Shown: positions 8,412 to 16,592 of the stretch, one piece after another | Layout of the letters: the number at the start of each line of letters is the position of its first letter | Numbering within the stretch: the stretch's first letter is position 1 | NCBI RefSeq assembly: GCF_016213215.1 | Contig: NZ_JACRAW010000103.1 | Location: 1-35,572, forward strand | Direction: 5' to 3' | DNA length: 35,572 nucleotides | From: Bradyrhizobium sp. | Lineage (GTDB): Bacteria; Pseudomonadota; Alphaproteobacteria; Rhizobiales; Xanthobacteraceae | Made by a program: the position numbers and the translations under genes | The notes under the pieces: model-generated | Told to the model about the DNA's origin: nothing | The model's database searches: none | The model's input: the letters and a program-made list of their open reading frames with translations, nothing else

Positions 8412-9134
8412 TCACCAAAGATAAAAGAAGGCAAAGATGAACACCCACACCAGATCGACGAAATGCCAGTACAGGCCGGTGATTTCGACGATCTCGTAGT
8501 GCCCCCTCCTGCTCGTGAAAAAGCCGCGCCTTTCGATGTCGAAGTCCCCCCGCCAGACCCTTCGCGCGATGGCGATCAGGAAAATCACGCCGATCGTCAC
8601 GTGGGTGCCGTGGAAGCCGGTGATCATGAAGAAGCTTGAGCCAAACTGCGCCGCGCCCCACGGGTTGCCCCAGGGCCGGACGCCCTCCATGATCAGCTTG
8701 GTCCATTCGAAAGCCTGCATTCCGACGAACGTTGCGCCAAATGCTGCCGTGATGAGCATCAAGGCCGCGGTTTTGACGCGATCGCGGCGGTAACCGAAAT
8801 TGACGGCCATCGCCATCGTCCCGCTGCTGCTGATCAAGACGAAGGTCATGATGGCGATCAGGATGAGCGGGACCTGGGTCCCGCCGATCGTCAGGGCGAA
8901 GACTTCGCTCGGGTTCGGCCACGGCACCGTCGTGGACATTCGCGCCGTCATGTACGAGAGCAGAAAACAGCTGAAGATGAAGGTGTCGCTGAGGAGGAAG
9001 ATCCACATCATGGCCTTCCCCCAGGAGACATTCTTGAAGGCGCGCTGATCCGAGGACCAGTCGGCAGCGATGCCTCGCCAGCCTGCAATCGGGGCAGACG
9101 GTTGTGCGGGGTTGGTCAGCGCAGTCTCTGCCAT
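8412..9134 (-). CDS. coxC: Cytochrome c oxidase subunit III
   Basis: This 240-residue membrane protein has the COX3 hallmarks: WIFLLSDTFIFSCFLLSY near the N-terminus, GMQAFEWTKLI, the segment FFMITGFHGTHVTIG, and a final ITGLYWHFVDLVWVFIFAFFYLW. Subunit III stabilises the catalytic core and the proton-uptake path. It is one of two subunit III-like genes in this operon and is closer than the other to canonical COX3. It starts 16 bases after the stop of the other subunit III-like gene. Confidence 0.9.
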   Translation of the reverse strand: MAETALTNPAQPSAPIAGWRGIAADWSSDQRAFKNVSWGKAMMWIFLLSDTFIFSCFLLSYMTARMSTTVPWPNPSEVFALTIGGTQVPLILIAIMTFVLISSSGTMAMAVNFGYRRDRVKTAALMLITAAFGATFVGMQAFEWTKLIMEGVRPWGNPWGAAQFGSSFFMITGFHGTHVTIGVIFLIAIARRVWRGDFDIERRGFFTSRRGHYEIVEITGLYWHFVDLVWVFIFAFFYLW

Positions 9135-9150
9135 CTGGTCTTCGCCTCCC

Positions 9151-9855
9151 CTAGTTGAGCAACTGACGACAGATATCGATGAAACTGTCCGTCCAGCCGG
9201 TCAGCACGCCGAGTACGATCAGCCAGACCAGCAGCAGGAAATGCCAGTAGATGGCGCAGAGTTCCACGCTCAGGCGGGCCTCGGCAATTGCAACGCCACG
9301 CCACACCTTGGCAGTTGTTCTGCCCAGGGCCGCCAGACCGCCCATCAGATGCAGCCCGTGCGCCGCGGTGAGCAGGTAGAAGAAGGAATTGGCTGGATTG
9401 GACGCCACGAAATATCCCGCAACGCTCAGCTGCTGCCACGCCAACAGCTGCCCGGCCAGAAACGTAAGGGCTGATGCGCCGCCTCCGAGCAGGCCGACCA
9501 TTACACCGTCGATGTCGTCCCGGCGCGCAGCGAGGAGCGCCCATTGGAGCGCGACGCTGCTCAGGATCAGGACGCCCGTGTTGAACCACAGCAGCTTGGG
9601 AACGGGCATTGCCCGCCAGTCCACCATACCCATGCGCATGGAATAAGCGCTGATGAAGAGCGCGAACAGCGAGCCGGCGACGGCGAGAAACACGCCCAGT
9701 CCGATCTTCGCTGCCGGCATGGTCATTGCGCCCGTGCCGGGGTAGTCACCGATCGAACCTTCTTCCAGCCAGGGTTTGGCTGTCAGCCGTTGCTGCGAGA
9801 GCCACCATCCGGCGATGACCGCTATTACAGCCATGAACAGGATGATGGCGCTCAC
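9151..9855 (-). CDS. Second cytochrome c oxidase subunit III-like protein
   Basis: This 234-residue membrane protein has weak but clear COX3 features in its C-terminal half: SFFYLLTAAHGLHLMGG, matching the HGxHxxxG helix, and VELCAIYWHFLLLVWLIVLGVLTG, matching the final YWHFVDxVW helix but without the Asp. An N-terminal helix plus WWLSQQRLTAKPWLEEG is not part of normal COX3. The start is GTG 9855, overlapping the subunit I stop. Two III-like subunits beside I and II resemble the coxMNOP cluster described in Bradyrhizobium. A truly distinct role, for example replacing missing helices of a short subunit, cannot be excluded. Confidence 0.8.
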   Translation of the reverse strand: MSAIILFMAVIAVIAGWWLSQQRLTAKPWLEEGSIGDYPGTGAMTMPAAKIGLGVFLAVAGSLFALFISAYSMRMGMVDWRAMPVPKLLWFNTGVLILSSVALQWALLAARRDDIDGVMVGLLGGGASALTFLAGQLLAWQQLSVAGYFVASNPANSFFYLLTAAHGLHLMGGLAALGRTTAKVWRGVAIAEARLSVELCAIYWHFLLLVWLIVLGVLTGWTDSFIDICRQLLN

Positions 9856-11627
9856 GGCAAAGCTCCCTGAGCGGCCCGTCTCGCCGGCGGCTGGTTCTGC
9901 GGAATGAAATCCTGCTCGGCGCCGGGTACGCTGTAATCATACGCCCAGCGATAGACCACCGGGAGTTCCTTGCCCCAATTGCCGTGTCCGGGCGGCGTCT
10001 CCGGCGTCTGCCACTCGAGTGTCGTCGCCCGCCATGGATTGCCACCTGAAGGCTTGCCCTTGAACAGGCTCCAGACAAGATTGAACAGGAACACCATCTG
10101 CGCGAAGCCCACGATCAAAGCGACCACGGTGATGAAGGCGTTGAGCGTATGGGCCGACGACGGGATGAATGCCGCTTCGCCGATGTCGTGATAGCGGCGC
10201 GGAAAGCCGAGCAGCCCCAGATAATGCATGGGAAAGAAGATCAGGTAGGCACCGAGGAACGTAACCCAGAAATGAAACTTGCCCAGCACATCGTCGAGCA
10301 TCCGCCCCGTCAGCTTGGGGTACCAATGATAGATCGCCCCCAGCACAACCAGGATAGGCGCCACGCCCATGACCATATGGAAATGCGCGACGACGAACAT
10401 GGTGTCCGAAAGCGGGACGTCCACGACCACGTTGCCGAGGAAGAGGCCGGTGAGCCCACCGTTCACGAACGTGATGATGAAGCCGAGCGCGAACAGCATC
10501 GGGACCGTGAGATGAATGTCGCCGCGCCACAGGGTTAGCACCCAGTTGTAAACCTTGATGGCGGTCGGGATGGCGATGATGAGTGTCGTGGTGGCGAAGA
10601 AGAATCCGAATTGCGGATGCATGCCACTGACATACATGTGGTGCGCCCATACGATGAAGCTGAGAGCGCCGATTGCCACGATGGCCCAGACCATCATGCG
10701 GTAGCCGAAGATGTTCTTTCGGGCGTGGGTGCTGATCAAATCGGAAACGATGCCGAAGGCCGGCAACGCGACGATATAGACTTCTGGATGCCCGAAGAAC
10801 CAGAACAGATGCTGGAACAGCAGGGGGCTGCCGCCGCCATACTTCATCTGCTCGCCCATCTGGACCAGTGCGGGCATGAAGAAGCTGGTTGCCAGGACAC
10901 GGTCGAACAGCATCATCACGCAGGCGACGAACAGCGCCGGGAAGGCCAGCAGCGCCATGATGGTGGCCGTGAAGATGCCCCACACCGTCAACGGCAAACG
11001 CATCAGCGTCATGCCGCGGGTGCGCGCCTGCAGCACCGTCACCACATAATTCAGTCCACCCATGGTGAAGCCGATGATGAACAGGATCAGGGAGGACAGC
11101 ATGAGAATGATGCCCCAATCCTGTCCCGGGGTGCCGGAAAGAATCGCCTGAGGTGGGTACAGGGTCCAGCCGGCGCCGGTGGGCCCGCCGGGCACGAAAA
11201 AGGTCGAAGCCAGTACCAGGACTGCGAGCAGGTAGACCCAGTAGCTCAGCATGTTCACATAGGGGAACACCATGTCCCGGGCGCCGACCATGAGCGGGAT
11301 AAGGTAGTTGCCGAAGCCTCCCAGGAACAACGCCGTGAGCAGGTAGATCACCATGATCATCCCGTGCATGGTGATGAACTGGAGATATTGGCTTGCATCG
11401 ATGAAGGAGAATGTGCCTGGAAATCCCAGTTGCAGTCGCATCAGCCACGACAGCACCAGGGCCACCAGCCCGATTGCGGTCGCCGTCAGCGAGTACTGAA
11501 TGGCGATGACCTTGGCGTCCTGCGAAAAGACGTACTTCGTCCACCAGCTCCTGGGGTGATAGAGATCAACCTCCGCGACTTCTGCAGGCGGAACGTCGGT
11601 GACCGCGTCATACGGAACATCGACCAT
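9852..11627 (-). CDS. coxA: Cytochrome c oxidase subunit I (heme-copper oxidase, A-family)
   Basis: From ATG 11627 the protein has 591 residues and about 12 membrane segments. Metal ligands are where expected: H88 in FITMHGMIM (low-spin heme), H280 with the cross-linked Y284 in GHPEVY, H329 and H330 in HHMYVSG (CuB), and H415 and H417 in HFHMVMG (heme a3 and heme a). The start is set by an AGGAGGT at 11634-11640, seven bases upstream; the frame opens earlier at 11678 without such a site. A long polar N-terminal segment precedes the first helix. It reduces O2 to water and pumps protons in the inner membrane, taking electrons from the CuA site of subunit II. Confidence 0.94.
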   Translation of the reverse strand: MVDVPYDAVTDVPPAEVAEVDLYHPRSWWTKYVFSQDAKVIAIQYSLTATAIGLVALVLSWLMRLQLGFPGTFSFIDASQYLQFITMHGMIMVIYLLTALFLGGFGNYLIPLMVGARDMVFPYVNMLSYWVYLLAVLVLASTFFVPGGPTGAGWTLYPPQAILSGTPGQDWGIILMLSSLILFIIGFTMGGLNYVVTVLQARTRGMTLMRLPLTVWGIFTATIMALLAFPALFVACVMMLFDRVLATSFFMPALVQMGEQMKYGGGSPLLFQHLFWFFGHPEVYIVALPAFGIVSDLISTHARKNIFGYRMMVWAIVAIGALSFIVWAHHMYVSGMHPQFGFFFATTTLIIAIPTAIKVYNWVLTLWRGDIHLTVPMLFALGFIITFVNGGLTGLFLGNVVVDVPLSDTMFVVAHFHMVMGVAPILVVLGAIYHWYPKLTGRMLDDVLGKFHFWVTFLGAYLIFFPMHYLGLLGFPRRYHDIGEAAFIPSSAHTLNAFITVVALIVGFAQMVFLFNLVWSLFKGKPSGGNPWRATTLEWQTPETPPGHGNWGKELPVVYRWAYDYSVPGAEQDFIPQNQPPARRAAQGALP

Positions 11628-11633
11628 AGAAGT

Positions 11634-11640
11634 ACCTCCT
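11634..11640 (-). promoter_or_regulatory. Ribosome binding site deciding the coxA start
   Basis: On the minus strand AGGAGGT stands seven bases before ATG 11627. It is the strongest Shine-Dalgarno match of the operon and rules against the longer frame starting at 11678. Confidence 0.8.
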
Positions 11641-11715
11641 CGGTCGTTTTCCATCGGGGGGCGGTGACTTGGTCTCACGCGCCCTATCTATCTCGAGGCG
11701 GCACGTTCCTTGTTC

Positions 11716-12549
11716 TCATTCGCCGCCAGATCTGTACGTCGCCCTCATAACGGCGCTGCGGCCTGACAATTCCGCAAACGTCCGCTGCTGCTCGAGCCAG
11801 GCGCGATATTCGCTCTCTTCCTCGACGATGACCTTGGCGCGCATCTGCGCGTGCGCAACGCCACACAACTCGGCGCAGAGAACATCAAACGTTCCGGTTC
11901 GAATGGGCGTCATCCAGAAATAGGTGACCGTGCCCGGAACCATATCCATCTTGGCCCGGAATTCGGGCACATAGAAATCGTGCAGGACGTCGACGGAGCG
12001 GAGCAATACCTTGACCGGCTTGCCGATCGGCAAGTGCAAGTCGCCACTTTCGATCACGAGGTCGTCTTGCCCATGTGGATCGTCGGGATTCAACCCCATC
12101 GGGTTCTCTGAGCCGATCTTGCGGACATCGGACGTGCCCATTCGGCCATCCTTGCCCGGGAGGCGGAAGCTCCATTGCCACTGCTGCCCCATGACCTCGA
12201 TCTCGGTGGCGTCCGCCGGAACCGTGACGAACTGGTGCCAGACAAACAAGCCGGGCGCCAACATGGCTGCGACCCCGACCGCAGTCCCTATGCTGAGCCA
12301 CCATTCGAGTCTCTTGTTTTCGGGATTGTAGGCTGCCTGCCTGCCTTCCTTGTGATGGAACCGGTAGACGCAATAGGCCATGAAAGCGATCACCGCGAAG
12401 AAAACGACGCCGGTAATCCAGAATGTGATGTTGATGGTGTCGTCGATGTAGCGCCAGTTGGTGGCGATTGGCGTCCACCACCACGGGCTGTAGATGTGAA
12501 ACAGCACCGAGCCGACTGCAACCAGAAGCAGTATAAGTGCGACAGCCAT
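11716..12549 (-). CDS. coxB: Cytochrome c oxidase subunit II (CuA subunit, CoxM-like)
   Basis: This 277-residue protein has two N-terminal membrane helices (one near 1-20, one near 43-62) and a further hydrophobic stretch near 86-105, then a periplasmic cupredoxin domain. CuA ligands are H190 (VLHDFYVPEF), C225 and C229 (CAELCG), H233 and M236, and the aromatic electron-entry motif is GQQWQWSF at 121-128. Between this motif and the ligands there is a longer loop (about 131-170, with GLNPDDPHGQDD) than in canonical CoxB; I associate this insert with alternative CoxM-type oxidases. No cytochrome c domain is fused at the C-terminus. It is the first gene of the operon, 88 bases before coxA. A weak AAGGA precedes the ATG. 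Confidence 0.92.
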   Translation of the reverse strand: MAVALILLLVAVGSVLFHIYSPWWWTPIATNWRYIDDTINITFWITGVVFFAVIAFMAYCVYRFHHKEGRQAAYNPENKRLEWWLSIGTAVGVAAMLAPGLFVWHQFVTVPADATEIEVMGQQWQWSFRLPGKDGRMGTSDVRKIGSENPMGLNPDDPHGQDDLVIESGDLHLPIGKPVKVLLRSVDVLHDFYVPEFRAKMDMVPGTVTYFWMTPIRTGTFDVLCAELCGVAHAQMRAKVIVEEESEYRAWLEQQRTFAELSGRSAVMRATYRSGGE

Positions 12550-13104
12550 CCCTCATTCATCCTTGCCAATTAGGCTACGGAGATGAACCAAGGGGCGAAG
12601 CTCACATCTGTCCGCGATGGCCAGCTTCAGTTCGCCATCGTCGTGGCTCTTGCCTCGCCCTTTCAACCGGCCGCGACGCTGGAACACGAGACAGAGTGCA
12701 CGTCACGACCGCCATTCACTTCGGAGCTGGAGGCGCGTCGAAGTTAAGCATGGTACCCGTGGCGCCTGCCGTCAATAGACCAGTTGAGCGAGCATGCCCC
12801 GCCCGTTGCGGCGTGTTCCGTTGGAGCAAGCCTTCGCGGTTCCATCGGCAGCGATCACCTTCATGACGCATCGCGACAAAGGATTTGTGCAAATGCACTC
12901 TTCACCCAACCGTGAGCGCCACCTTGCGCCGATCGCGCTAAGCTTGTCCGACCGGTCGCGACAGATTGTCCGGCGAGGCTTCCTTCGCATCACGTGGTTC
13001 GCCATGCCCGGCTCCATCGCGATCTTCGCAGATGAGGGCGAACGTGCGCGGCTTGAACACGCATCGTTCTTGCCGCTGCGACCACGAGCAAGGGAAACTT
13101 GGCC
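12550..13104. other. Intergenic region between divergent cox operon and DUF2189 gene
   Basis: These 555 bases separate coxB (minus) from the DUF2189 gene (plus) and must hold the promoters of both. I see no convincing gene: open frames here are short, lack ribosome sites and give Arg/Pro-rich translations. A 54-codon ATG frame from 12583 has no spaced Shine-Dalgarno site. No FixK/FNR box or strong terminator was noticed. Confidence 0.5.
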
Positions 13105-14016
13105 ATGGCCACGCAGTATTCCGAAAACATCGCATCATTCGGACGAAGAGCATTAAGCCTCGCGACCCCCTACGTCGTTCGCAAAATCGGCCTGTCCGAT
13201 CTGCGCGACGCGCTGCGCCTGGGTTGGGAAGATTTCAAGGCGGTGCCAAGCCACGCCATCGTGCTGTGCGTCATCTATCCCGTCCTCGGTCTTGTCCTGT
13301 TCCGACTGGTGCTTGGCTATTCGGTGCTGCCGCTGCTCTTTCCGCTGGCCGCGGGCTTTGCGCTGATTGGTCCTTTTGCCGCGCTTGGTCTCTACGAGCT
13401 CAGCCGCCGCCGCGAGCGCGGCGAGGAAGCCGCCGCCTGGGACGCCATGCGCGTGCTGCGCGCGCCGTCTTTCGGCGCCATGCTCGAACTCGGCATGTTC
13501 CTGCTCATCCTGTTCGCGACGTGGATCGCCACCGCGGACGCCATCTACATTGCGGCCTTCGGCCACGCTCCGGCTGCAAGCATCCCCGATTTCGCAGCAC
13601 AAGTGTTGACGACCCCGCAAGGATGGTCGCTCATCATCGTCGGCTGCGGCGTCGGCTTCCTGTTCGCCGTCGTGGCCCTTTGCGTCAGCGTTGTTTCGTT
13701 TCCGTTGATGCTGGACCGGCATGCAACCGCGATAGACGCAGTGCGGACGTCGCTGCGGGCCGTGAAAGAGAATCCATTTGCCATGGCCGCCTGGGGTCTG
13801 ATTGTTGCGGCGCTGCTGGTAATCGGTTCGCTGCCGTTCTTCGTCGGTCTCGCCGTCGTTCTGCCGGTGCTCGGTCATGCCACCTGGCATCTCTATCGCA
13901 AGGTGGTGGAGCCAGATCCGAATCCCCCACAAGAGCCACCCCGCCGGCCGAAAGAAGGGCATCGCTATGCGGCAGATTTCCCCGCCGCTCTCTTCCCATG
14001 GAGCCATGAGCGCTAG
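13105..14016 (+). CDS. DUF2189-family integral membrane protein
   Basis: This protein of 303 residues from ATG 13105 (a TTG six bases earlier is less likely, given AGGGA at 13091-13095) has about six membrane segments in paired hairpins. Recognisable are IVLCVIYPVLGLVLFRL, LLFPLAAGFALIGPFAALGLYELSRRRERGE, a long central pair, and FFVGLAVVLPVLGHATWHLYRK. The phrase PFAALGLYELSRRRE and the closing GHATWHLYRKVV are typical of the DUF2189 family, of unknown function. The C-terminal tail is Pro/Arg-rich and cytoplasmic. The gene is divergent from the cox operon; a link to respiration is only positional. Confidence 0.8.
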   Translation: MATQYSENIASFGRRALSLATPYVVRKIGLSDLRDALRLGWEDFKAVPSHAIVLCVIYPVLGLVLFRLVLGYSVLPLLFPLAAGFALIGPFAALGLYELSRRRERGEEAAAWDAMRVLRAPSFGAMLELGMFLLILFATWIATADAIYIAAFGHAPAASIPDFAAQVLTTPQGWSLIIVGCGVGFLFAVVALCVSVVSFPLMLDRHATAIDAVRTSLRAVKENPFAMAAWGLIVAALLVIGSLPFFVGLAVVLPVLGHATWHLYRKVVEPDPNPPQEPPRRPKEGHRYAADFPAALFPWSHER

Positions 14017-14049
14017 CCGATCCGGATCGAGCATGATTGGAAACCTTGG

Positions 14050-14085
14050 AGGCCGTCGTTTGGAAACCTCCGAAATGGACGGCCT
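14050..14085. terminator. Inverted repeat between convergent genes
   Basis: AGGCCGTC (14050-14057) and GACGGCCT (14078-14085) form an 8-bp stem with a 20-base loop, downstream of the DUF2189 gene and of the convergent DUF2892 gene. There is no T run, so it may serve both transcripts as a 3' structure rather than as an intrinsic terminator. Confidence 0.3.
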
Positions 14086-14131
14086 TCGCCCAAGCCGGCT
14101 CTAACAACTGCGAGTGGCGCTTCGTGCCAAC

Positions 14132-14335
14132 TCACTTGGCGCCGACGTCACCTTTCCTGGCCAACTGTGCGCGCAGGACCGTGAAAGGACACCAGCCGAC
14201 GATGCCCGCCGTCAGCGGCACGATGCCGATCCAGGTCCAGGGGGCGCCGAAGCCCAGCATTGCTGGAACGATCAAGGCCACGCCGCCGACGAGACGCTGC
14301 ACGCGGCCCGCAACACTCATTGTACTCGTCACCAT
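14132..14335 (-). CDS. DUF2892 (YgaP-type) small membrane protein
   Basis: This 67-residue protein has two close membrane helices (VGGVALIVPAMLGFG and WTWIGIVPLTAGIVGWCPF). The pattern of an N-terminal RVQRLVGG, IGIVPLTAG and GWCPFTVL is that of DUF2892, the membrane domain also fused to rhodanese in YgaP. The ATG follows AAGGAA with six bases between, so the start is well supported. No rhodanese partner lies nearby. Function unknown. Confidence 0.8.
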   Translation of the reverse strand: MVTSTMSVAGRVQRLVGGVALIVPAMLGFGAPWTWIGIVPLTAGIVGWCPFTVLRAQLARKGDVGAK

Positions 14336-14487
14336 GGAGAATTCCTTTCGTTGCGACCGGCGATGCCCAGGTTGGATGCAGAGCGCCGCCCTGTGACTGG
14401 GACAGATTTGAAGGAGTGGTCATGGCCGGACGACCCGGCCATGACGGTAGCGAGGAAGCGAGCTCCAGGCCGCTTCGCGCACAGCGC

Positions 14488-15198
14488 CTACTTGAGCGCC
14501 TTGACCGCGTCTTCGGTGGTCACAACACCGTTGGCGATCATGCCGTAATTGACCAGCGCCGCCTTGTAGGCATCGGCGCCGGGAGCGGCGACGGCGTCCT
14601 TCACCACATAGACCTTGAAGCCGTTTTCCATGAGGGCACGCATGTGCGAGTCCACGCACAGGTTGGCCACCATGCCCGCCAGGAACACCGTATCGATGCC
14701 GCGGCTGCGCAGCTGGTAGATCAGGTCGTTGCTTTCCGGGCCGTACATCTTGTGGGGCGCGACGACGATGGTTTTGCCGTCATTGATGTAGGGCTTGTAG
14801 CGGTCGAAGAAGTCGGCGCCCGAACCTTCGAATCCCTTGGAGTTGTTCAGGCTCTCGCGGTGCAGCGCCTTCATGTCCAGGAGCTGCCGCTGCAACGCGC
14901 CGGCGTGGGTCCAGTTGCCATCCAGCGCCGTATAGACCAGCGGGTCCACTGCGAGCGCGGCGCCGCCTTTCTTCGCAGTCGCCATCAGCCTGTCGATGTT
15001 GTCGATCGTGCCGAGTTCCTTGAGATTGTCGGCGAGCAGTTTGTAGAGCTTGCCGTCCTCACGCAGGAAATCGTTCTGCGGATCAGTGATGACGACGGCG
15101 GTGCGCGCCTTGTTGAGCGCCGGAATTTCGCCGGCGGCGGAGACCGTGGATAAGCCCAGCGGCATGAGCAGGCACAGGGAGAGCATGATGCGCTTCAT
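14488..15198 (-). CDS. Exported isochorismatase-family cysteine hydrolase
   Basis: This 236-residue protein begins with a Sec-type signal peptide (MKRIMLSLCLLMPLGLSTVSAAGE), unusual for this mostly cytosolic family. The catalytic triad can be placed as D39 (VVITDPQNDF), the Lys of APHKMYGPESNDL, and nucleophile C181 (MVANLCVDSHMRAL). The family includes nicotinamidases, isochorismatases and other amidases; the substrate is not predictable here. ATG 15198 has an AAAGG about seven bases upstream and begins the signal peptide, whereas the frame open to 15333 adds only an Arg-rich run. It is on the same strand as the DUF2892 gene, about 150 bases away. Confidence 0.87.
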   Translation of the reverse strand: MKRIMLSLCLLMPLGLSTVSAAGEIPALNKARTAVVITDPQNDFLREDGKLYKLLADNLKELGTIDNIDRLMATAKKGGAALAVDPLVYTALDGNWTHAGALQRQLLDMKALHRESLNNSKGFEGSGADFFDRYKPYINDGKTIVVAPHKMYGPESNDLIYQLRSRGIDTVFLAGMVANLCVDSHMRALMENGFKVYVVKDAVAAPGADAYKAALVNYGMIANGVVTTEDAVKALK

Positions 15199-15903
15199 TG
15201 TCGAACCTTTCTTGGAGCGAGACTGCATGGCGCCGTTCAAGCGAAGACGTTGCGAAGGCTCGTGACGATCGGGCTTCGCACCGCGCGTTCGAACAGCGAT
15301 GCTCCATGCTCTATGTGCCGGCCCGGATCGCATCTGTAACCAAAGTTACGCCCGGATGCTTTTCTTGAACTCGCTGGTGGATTGCGCAAATTGCCTGCGG
15401 GTCGGCCGGGCTGCGCAAGGCAATCCCAAATGCGGAGGGACTCTGCACTTGCTTGGTCGGTGCGCTGCTCGCAATCACGGTTTTGCCGTTTCCTCATCCT
15501 GAGGAGCCGCGTCAGCGGCGTCTCGAAGGATGACGGCCCCGCTGGTGCCCCTCGCCCTTCGAGACGCGCGCCGATGGCGCGCTCCTCAGGACGAGGGTGA
15601 CACACCGTCGCTCGCGGCAACAACCGGATTTAAATTTCAAACAGCAGAGACGACTCCGCATTCTCGCGACATGATCTGCCCGAGTTTTGCTTCACTTGCT
15701 TGCCCTCGACTCCGAAATTCGGGAAAGCGGAATCTTTTTGCGGCGGAGGCTTGACAAGTTTTTGGGACTGATTTGCCCGGCGGCACAGCGCAGAATCCTG
15801 GTTTGATGGGTATCGCTGCACTCCACTCATCAGCGACTTCCGTGCGAGGGTTGGTTGCCCAGATGCGAGCGGCAAGCGCACGGAAAATTCAGGCATTCAG
15901 CAG
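15199..15903. other. Gene-poor region with REP-like palindromes
   Basis: This 705-base stretch between the divergent isochorismatase and M50-like genes has no supported gene. Its centre (15492-15597) holds two inverted copies of a repetitive palindrome. A TTGACA at about 15752 could be a -35 element but no good -10 follows. A TTGAT-GGGT-ATCGC at 15803-15816 resembles a FixK half-match only. Confidence 0.5.
15492..15597. repeat. Pair of REP-like palindromes, head-to-head
   Basis: Copy one (15492-15532) runs from CCTCATCCTGAGGAG through a GCCGC-GTCA-GCGGC stem to GTCTCGAAGGATG. Copy two (15554-15597) is the inverse, from CCTTCGAGACG through GCGCGCC-GAT-GGCGCGC to CTCCTCAGGACGAGG. The same element recurs once at 35491-35536. 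The variable centre keeps its ability to form a hairpin (compensating changes), while the flanks are conserved, which is the mark of a REP-type element. Confidence 0.8.
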
Positions 15904-16428
15904 ATGAAACAGTCATTCGCGATTTGGGAATTGATCGTCAGGGGCCTTGAGGCGAGCCTGACGGTGCGGGGGATGTTGGCCATCTTTACCGGCGTCGTTC
16001 TGCATGAGCTCGGTCACATCCTGTTCGGTCGCCTTGTCCGGATCCCGATCACGGGCGTCGTCATCGGGGAAGGTCGCAGACTTTGCGGATGGCGGATGGG
16101 GGCGATCACTTTCACAATCCATGCCATTCCTACCAGCGGTTATGTCGAGCACGCTGAATATCACGCCACCCCATTGCGATCCGCCGTGGTCGCCGCGGGA
16201 GGAATTGTCGTCAATGTGGCGGTCGGCATTGCCTGCCTCGCGTTCTGCCTGGCGGCTGAGCCAGTGGGTTGGGTCGGCAAGATGCTTTGGGCAATTGCGC
16301 TTACCCATCTCGCGCTGGCGGCCATGAGCCTAGCGCCGCGGCAGTACAAAGACGGCAACAAGAGCGATGGCCTATTGTTGTTGGAAGCGTGGCGAGGGTT
16401 CGAGCGCGGCAACGGCTCTACCCGATAG
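15904..16428 (+). CDS. Small M50-like membrane metalloprotease-like protein (HELGH)
   Basis: This 174-residue hydrophobic protein has the zinc-binding motif HELGH at residues 34-38, inside its first strong membrane helix (GMLAIFTGVVLHELGHILFGRL). Later come the helices SAVVAAGGIVVNVAVGIACLAF, equivalent to the GPxxN region of site-2 proteases, and LWAIALTHLALAAMSL. The last is followed by NKSDGLLLL, where the Asp could be the third zinc ligand of the M50 family (N-x-x-P-x-x-x-x-DG in classical members). It is shorter than typical site-2 proteases and lacks a PDZ domain. An alternative is an inactive relative. The ATG has no strong ribosome site. Confidence 0.6.
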   Translation: MKQSFAIWELIVRGLEASLTVRGMLAIFTGVVLHELGHILFGRLVRIPITGVVIGEGRRLCGWRMGAITFTIHAIPTSGYVEHAEYHATPLRSAVVAAGGIVVNVAVGIACLAFCLAAEPVGWVGKMLWAIALTHLALAAMSLAPRQYKDGNKSDGLLLLEAWRGFERGNGSTR

Positions 16429-16592
16429 TAGATCGTTTCATGTCAGCTCGTAGCGTCGATGCGTTGAGCATTGAAGCCCAGCGCGGCGACTGAGTGTCGC
16501 AAATCTCGTCCGGCCACGAGACTTCGGAAGAGCTCAACCCATCGTACGAGTGGATCCGCAAAGGCAAGCCCATGTTCATGTCCTTCATTCTC

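Noticed and set aside
12537..12866. 109-codon plus-strand frame between coxB and the DUF2189 gene
   Set aside because: No ribosome site, Arg/Pro-rich composition, overlaps the coxB start; treated as non-coding.
15803..15816. FixK/FNR-like box TTGATGGGTATCGC upstream of the M50-like gene
   Set aside because: The right arm is poor (ATCGC) and no link to oxygen control is apparent; likely chance.
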